This document shows, piece after piece, positions 7,172 to 10,281 of a stretch of 10,281 bases of DNA; within the stretch, counting starts at the first letter, position 1; every line of letters begins with the position of its first letter. This stretch comes from Candidatus Scybalocola fimicaballi (lineage in GTDB: Bacteria; Bacteroidota; Bacteroidia; Bacteroidales; Paludibacteraceae): assembly GCA_002317115.1 (NCBI GenBank), contig DCIP01000221.1:1-10281 (forward strand), read 5' to 3'. The position numbers and the translations under genes were made by a program. The notes under the pieces were generated by a model, which saw only the letters and a program-made list of their open reading frames with translations, did no database searches and was not told where the DNA came from.

Positions 7172-7440
7172 CGCTTTCGGGTAAAGCGGTGTATACCAAA
7201 CCTTATGTGCTGTTGAAGCACTGAAAAAATGTAGGGTTCGTCGAATCTTACTTCTAAATTACCCATTCAATGCAGATCTCTTTGAATGGTTAATCAACAA
7301 AATTGTGATAGTGTGATTGCATCGCAAGATGTAGTCCCTAAAGGTTTGTGTTTATTCATTAAACACTATCCCTAACAGGTGTCGCTCATCATGATAGGGT
7401 ATTGTCACCTCCGTTCTTAGGAGATTTAAACCGAGTTGTG
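7172..7440 (+). ncRNA. Candidate structured non-coding RNA, family not recognised
   Basis: About 270 bases immediately downstream of a perfect promoter have no credible ORF but form a succession of strong hairpins: 7172-7177 with 7183-7188; 7207-7211 with 7217-7221; 7231-7239 with 7243-7251; 7258-7270 with 7282-7294 (12 pairs, one mismatch); 7307-7314 with 7363-7370, enclosing 7318-7323 with 7328-7333 capped by a GCAA (GNRA) loop; and 7409-7412 with 7420-7423. Two pairings compete or interleave: 7348-7354 with 7360-7366 clashes with the long-range helix, and CCCTA 7370-7374/TAGGG 7395-7399 interleaves with AGGTG 7377-7381/CACCT 7406-7410. I see none of the signatures of tmRNA, RNase P or SRP RNA, and it lacks the single-rod shape of 6S RNA. 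It may belong to a described Bacteroidales RNA family I cannot recall. The 3' end is uncertain; the transcript could run to the terminator ending near 7540. Confidence 0.55.
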
Positions 7441-7466
7441 AAAAAATAAAAGATTATGAGAAAAAT

Positions 7467-7487
7467 GGGCAACAAGTGAGGTTGCCC
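7467..7487. terminator. Perfect hairpin GGGCAAC...GTTGCCC, possible second terminator on the - strand
   Basis: GGGCAAC (7467-7473) and GTTGCCC (7481-7487) form a perfect 7-bp stem with a 7-base loop. Read on the - strand it is followed by ATTTTT, so it could back up the lipoprotein gene's terminator. On the + strand it has no T-run and could be part of the RNA's 3' region. It resembles the palindrome at 366-387. Confidence 0.45.
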
Positions 7488-7507
7488 GCCCCCAAAAAGT
7501 AAAACAA

Positions 7508-7540
7508 AAAGCCCGACATTAAATGCCGGGCTTTATTTAT
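7508..7540. terminator. Bidirectional rho-independent terminator
   Basis: AAAGCCCG (7508-7515) pairs with CGGGCTTT (7527-7534), with inner CATT/AATG pairs past one mismatch. The - strand tail is TTTTTGTTTT, a good terminator for the lipoprotein gene ending at 7558. The + strand tail CTTTATTT is weaker but could stop the candidate RNA. Confidence 0.85.
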
Positions 7541-7557
7541 GGATTATTACTAATAGA

Positions 7558-8406
7558 TTAGAATGTAACAACCATCTCTAGATCTGAAGTTTCAACATCA
7601 GAACCAGCAAAATTTGTGATCTTTACTACATAATTCATGCCATTAGCAATGTAGATAAAGTATTTTGCATCTCTAAGCATTAACTTTCCATCTTCTGGCT
7701 TTGCATCATCGATGAAATCTGTAACTGTGCTTAGAGAAGTAGCATTCACAAATGTATTATAGTGCTCTTCATCAATAGTAATGAAACTACCAGTTGCAGT
7801 CAAACGTGCTCCTCTATCCTCTGCCTTATCGTAAGGAACAAAAGTAATTCCCATATTAGAAGTAGTTGTCTTATCGAACTTTACAGAGTAAAAGTTCGAT
7901 AGAGTTCTACCGGACTTAGATAGAGATTTGCCTGTACTTGCAACTACAAAATTTCTTGTCTTTCCATTGATTGACAATGAGTAGTTACCCTCAACTGCTG
8001 GGAATGAGACGCTGTAGATAGAGTCGTTGATTGAAGGAGTCTGTGAAATCTTGACAGATCCAAGATAGCTGTTAGCAAGAGATAGAGATACCAATGAAGG
8101 ATCTACCATTGTGTTGTTGCGAAGAATAACGTCGATGCTGACAGTATCTGAATTTGCACCGTTTGAAAGCAATGTGTTTGCCTTGATAGAGTCTCCTGCG
8201 TTGAATGCAACAGGTGTAGAATTGTTGATTCTGAACTTGTACTCGTCTGGGAATGTAACCTTCTGAGGTGTTGTGTCAACTGGAACTGGTGCTGGAGTTG
8301 GTTCTGGATCATCGTCGTCATCCTTACATGAACCAAGTGTCATGGCTCCTGCTACTGCTGCCATAAGGCAAAGGAGTTTACCTCCGTGTAATGCTTTGAT
8401 AGTCAT
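7558..8406 (-). CDS. Predicted surface lipoprotein of unknown function
   Basis: The protein has 282 residues. The signal peptide ends in the lipobox LGSC with Cys27, followed at once by KDDDDDPEPTPAP. An acidic run just after the acylated Cys is the Bacteroidota lipoprotein export signal that sends lipoproteins to the outer face of the outer membrane. The Pro-rich stretch (35-47) looks like a flexible stalk. The rest alternates short polar and hydrophobic segments, reading as mostly beta-strand, with only the signal-peptide cysteines. I recognise no enzymatic motif or named family. The frame extends upstream to an ATG at 8502, but that would add residues before the signal peptide and cover the promoter, so 8406 is preferred. 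It is transcribed away from the DUF389 gene and ends at a strong terminator, so it is probably monocistronic. Confidence 0.85.
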   Translation of the reverse strand: MTIKALHGGKLLCLMAAVAGAMTLGSCKDDDDDPEPTPAPVPVDTTPQKVTFPDEYKFRINNSTPVAFNAGDSIKANTLLSNGANSDTVSIDVILRNNTMVDPSLVSLSLANSYLGSVKISQTPSINDSIYSVSFPAVEGNYSLSINGKTRNFVVASTGKSLSKSGRTLSNFYSVKFDKTTTSNMGITFVPYDKAEDRGARLTATGSFITIDEEHYNTFVNATSLSTVTDFIDDAKPEDGKLMLRDAKYFIYIANGMNYVVKITNFAGSDVETSDLEMVVTF

Positions 8407-8481
8407 TGTTCTTTGTATTTTGTTATTTATTATTTCTATGGACCAATATTTCAAGTTTGCCCTTGAAATTTCATTCGATTG

Positions 8482-8513
8482 CAAAAATATCAATTTGTTC
8501 ACAACAAAACAAA
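8482..8513 (-). promoter_or_regulatory. Promoter of the lipoprotein gene
   Basis: On the - strand, TTTG (8513-8510), a 20-base spacer and TATTTTTG (8489-8482) match the -33/-7 consensus. The predicted start near 8477 gives a leader of about 70 bases before the ATG at 8406, longer than for the + strand genes at the left of the window. Confidence 0.65.
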
Positions 8514-8549
8514 TTTTGGTTATAAAATGTTTTTATGCTTATTATACTA

Positions 8550-8574
8550 TTCGACGTCGAAATTTGACATTTCG
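8550..8574. promoter_or_regulatory. Operator-like palindromes between divergent promoters
   Basis: TTCGACGTCGAA (8550-8561) is a perfect 12-bp palindrome. It overlaps a second inverted repeat, CGAAAT (8558-8563) with ATTTCG (8569-8574). Both lie in the 338-bp gap between divergent promoters for the lipoprotein and DUF389 genes, a natural place for a dimeric regulator. No regulator gene is nearby. The rest of the gap holds only the two promoters and A/T-rich sequence. Confidence 0.4.
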
Positions 8575-8630
8575 GAATTGTATTCTCTTTTTATTTGCTT
8601 CGCTCAATTCAAGTTTTATTGGATTTGACG

Positions 8631-8659
8631 TTTGAAACACATAATTAATTATATCTTTG
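8631..8659 (+). promoter_or_regulatory. Promoter of the DUF389 gene
   Basis: TATCTTTG (8652-8659) is an exact -7 box. TTTG at 8631-8634 gives a 17-base spacer, slightly short; another TTTG at 8624-8627 gives 24. Transcription from about 8664 leaves a leader of roughly 80 bases. Confidence 0.55.
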
Positions 8660-8744
8660 CACCGTCGTCTTAATGCGAATGTATATATTTAAGATTGTGA
8701 ATGTTTTTGATTTACAATTAGTTCTTAATTAAAAAAGATTATAT

Positions 8745-9938
8745 ATGAATTTGAATGATATCAAAAGTATAGCTCGTAGCTATTTGAGCTTGAGTGAGGA
8801 TAAACAGGCTAACAGTGAAATCATTGACAGTATAACAAGCGGAACACAGTTTAAGGGTACAAGCCTTTGGATTTTGGTTTGTGCCATTCTTATAGCCTCT
8901 CTCGGCTTGAATATGAATTCGACGGCGGTGATCATTGGAGCCATGTTGATTAGCCCTCTAATGGGGCCTATAATGGGTATTGGCTTGGGTGTTGGAATAC
9001 GAGACAACAGTTTGATCCGTAGCTCATTGAAAAACCTTTTTGTGGCCACTTTATTCTCTCTGTTGGCAAGTGCACTTTATTTCTTGATCTCTCCGATCAA
9101 TGATGCCCGCAGTGAGTTGTTGGCACGTATTCAGCCGACGATATACGACGTGATGATTGCCTTCTTTGGTGGTTTTGCCGGAATTATCGCCACTGGTTCC
9201 AAATCAAAGGGAAATATATTGCCAGGTGTGGCGATTGCGACAGCTTTGATGCCACCACTTTGTACGGCGGGCTATGGACTCGCCACTCTTCAGCTTAAAT
9301 TCCTTTTTGGCGCAATGTATCTCTTTTTGATCAATGCCGTCTATATCGGTTTGGCCACATGGCTTGGCACAATCGTGCTTCATCTTCCCAAAATGGAGGA
9401 AAAGAGCGACGTCGACGGGGATAAACAGACAGGTTTCAATAGAAGTTGGGCTTTTGCGTTGATCTTCCTTCTCATCATTCCGAGTGTGGTGACGACGGTG
9501 GGAATTGTAAGAGAGAATGTGCAGGAATCACGTGTTTCTGCCTATATACATGGTGAATTTGATAACTTGGGAGAAACCAACCTTATCAGTTATGAATTAA
9601 ACAAAACGGATTCAACTAAAGTGATTCTCGTCAATCTTTTGGGTATACCGTTGGACAGCCATCAAATTGATATTTTAGCGGCTCGTATGGGCTCGTATGG
9701 ACTTGACGACGAGTATAAGCTTAAAGTGGTGCAGGGTGGAGCAGAGACGGCAGAAATTGACGCTGCGGCTTTGTCTGGTAAGATTATGAAAAATGTGGTG
9801 GAGTATTACGACGTTACTGTCAAACGATTGGAAAAAGAGAACGACAGTTTGAGAATGGTGATAAAGAAGCTGCAGGAGCCAAAGGTTGAGCTTAAGGTGG
9901 AAACTAAAGCAGAACCAAAAAGCAAAGCAAAGAAATAG
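8745..9938 (+). CDS. DUF389 family integral membrane protein
   Basis: The protein has 397 residues. A short soluble N-terminus is followed by about six or seven membrane segments between residues 40 and 255. The hallmark of the family is clear: LNMNSTAVIIGAMLISPLMG at 55-74, followed by a Gly-rich run, and later GVAIATALMPPLCTAG (161-176). The family's function is unknown; a transport role is only inferred from its topology. After the last membrane segment (about 234-253) there is a soluble domain, then a probable coiled coil (about 345-378) and a Lys/Glu-rich tail (KVELKVETKAEPKSKAKK). The acidic and basic tail suggests interaction with a partner or with nucleic acid on the cytoplasmic side, but that is inference. 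The ATG at 8745 follows an A/T-rich leader. No clear terminator is visible right after the stop. Confidence 0.9.
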   Translation: MNLNDIKSIARSYLSLSEDKQANSEIIDSITSGTQFKGTSLWILVCAILIASLGLNMNSTAVIIGAMLISPLMGPIMGIGLGVGIRDNSLIRSSLKNLFVATLFSLLASALYFLISPINDARSELLARIQPTIYDVMIAFFGGFAGIIATGSKSKGNILPGVAIATALMPPLCTAGYGLATLQLKFLFGAMYLFLINAVYIGLATWLGTIVLHLPKMEEKSDVDGDKQTGFNRSWAFALIFLLIIPSVVTTVGIVRENVQESRVSAYIHGEFDNLGETNLISYELNKTDSTKVILVNLLGIPLDSHQIDILAARMGSYGLDDEYKLKVVQGGAETAEIDAAALSGKIMKNVVEYYDVTVKRLEKENDSLRMVIKKLQEPKVELKVETKAEPKSKAKK

Positions 9939-10016
9939 AGATATAGTGACTATTATTATCAAGTTGGCTACAAAAAAGACCGGCGTTGCTATCAGTCACA
10001 ATAAATTTTGGTATTT

Positions 10017-10134
10017 ATATACGAGTTGTCCAAACTTACTTTTTTTTAATACGCTCGCCCTACGGGCTCGCTGAGAAGAGAGGGTTAGGGCGTTCCGCCC
10101 TTAACAATCCTCATTTTGGGCAACTGCTATATAT
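10017..10134 (+). repeat. Dispersed structured repeat, copy B (MITE/REP-like)
   Basis: This is the inverted counterpart of copy A at 5243-5358; by eye about 80% of positions agree. Identical blocks lie at 10049-10071 and 10093-10111. The ends carry TTGTCCAA (10026-10033) and TTGGGCAA (10116-10123). The internal stem is GGGCG (10088-10092) with CGCCC (10096-10100). The extra G relative to copy A pairs with an existing C, so the hairpin is kept. It lies in the 343-bp gap after the DUF389 gene; the rest of that gap contains a short palindrome (ACGAAA/TTTCGT, 10228-10240) and no gene I can support. Confidence 0.8.
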
Positions 10135-10265
10135 TTACCTTTTTTTTGAAGATGTGGAAGATTGGCTTTTTCCTTTATGATATTTTAAGGCTTCTATTGA
10201 TACTGTTCAGTCATAATTTGGATGTTTACGAAATTTTCGTTCAAGTTAAAACAAATAAAAAGAGC

Positions 10266-10281
10266 GGCATTTTGCAATGCC
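10266..10281 (-). terminator. Partial terminator at the right edge, for a gene outside the window
   Basis: GGCATT (10266-10271) pairs with AATGCC (10276-10281) around TTGC, and the stem probably continues outward (GAGC at 10262-10265) past the window edge. Read on the - strand it is followed by a T-rich tail (TTTTTATTT), so it should end a - strand gene to the right. Confidence 0.6.

Noticed and set aside
7172..7440. Assignment of the candidate RNA to tmRNA, RNase P RNA, SRP RNA or 6S RNA.
   Set aside because: There is no tRNA-like end or tag frame, no conserved RNase P core, no SRP GGAA/tetraloop core, and the multi-hairpin layout does not match the single rod of 6S RNA. A model scan could still overturn this.
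8273..8635. A 120-codon + strand frame across the lipoprotein start and the divergent promoter region.
   Set aside because: Its first part is the reverse complement of the lipoprotein signal peptide and Asp-rich stretch, and the rest covers two promoters and an operator-like palindrome; no promoter of its own is visible.

Overview
This window looks like chromosomal DNA from a member of the Bacteroidota, most likely the order Bacteroidales. Three things point there: repeated -7 boxes of the form TAnnTTTG (some with a TTTG about 19-20 bases upstream), A/T-rich start regions with no Shine-Dalgarno sequence, and lipoproteins, one of which has the Cys-Lys-Asp-rich export signal typical of this phylum. 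I cannot name the genus. All functional calls come from reading motifs; no searches were run.

Layout, left to right. (1) 1-359: the 3' end of a DHA2-type MFS drug/proton antiporter. (2) 450-2009: an AAA-like ATPase with a C-terminal PD-(D/E)XK nuclease-like domain, whose base composition changes inside the gene. (3) 2103-5237: three housekeeping-type genes on the + strand: a lipid-anchored HtrA protease with one PDZ domain, a BI-1/YccA-family membrane protein, and a mannose-1-phosphate guanylyltransferase. (4) 5238-5449: a repeat-rich gap with copy A of a ~116-bp structured repeat, tandem TTAATAG heptamers and a 13-bp-stem palindrome. (5) 5450-6886: cstA, a pyruvate/peptide transporter, ending in a strong terminator. 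(6) 6887-7557: a 671-bp gap with no credible ORF. A consensus promoter at 7138-7168 fires into about 270 bases rich in hairpins, which I propose is a structured non-coding RNA. (7) 7558-8406 (-): a probable surface lipoprotein of unknown function. (8) 8407-8744: a divergent promoter region with a perfect 12-bp palindrome. (9) 8745-9938: a DUF389 membrane protein. (10) 9939-10281: a gap with copy B of the repeat, inverted relative to copy A, and half of a terminator belonging to a gene beyond the edge.

Most genes appear to be transcribed singly or in very short units. HtrA, BI-1 and CstA belong to envelope-stress or starvation-linked families, but nothing here shows a common pathway. The most interesting material is non-coding: the candidate RNA at 7172-7440, with mutually exclusive helices and a possible pseudoknot, and the inverted pair of ~116-bp repeats that brackets the 4.9-kb cstA-RNA-lipoprotein-DUF389 segment.
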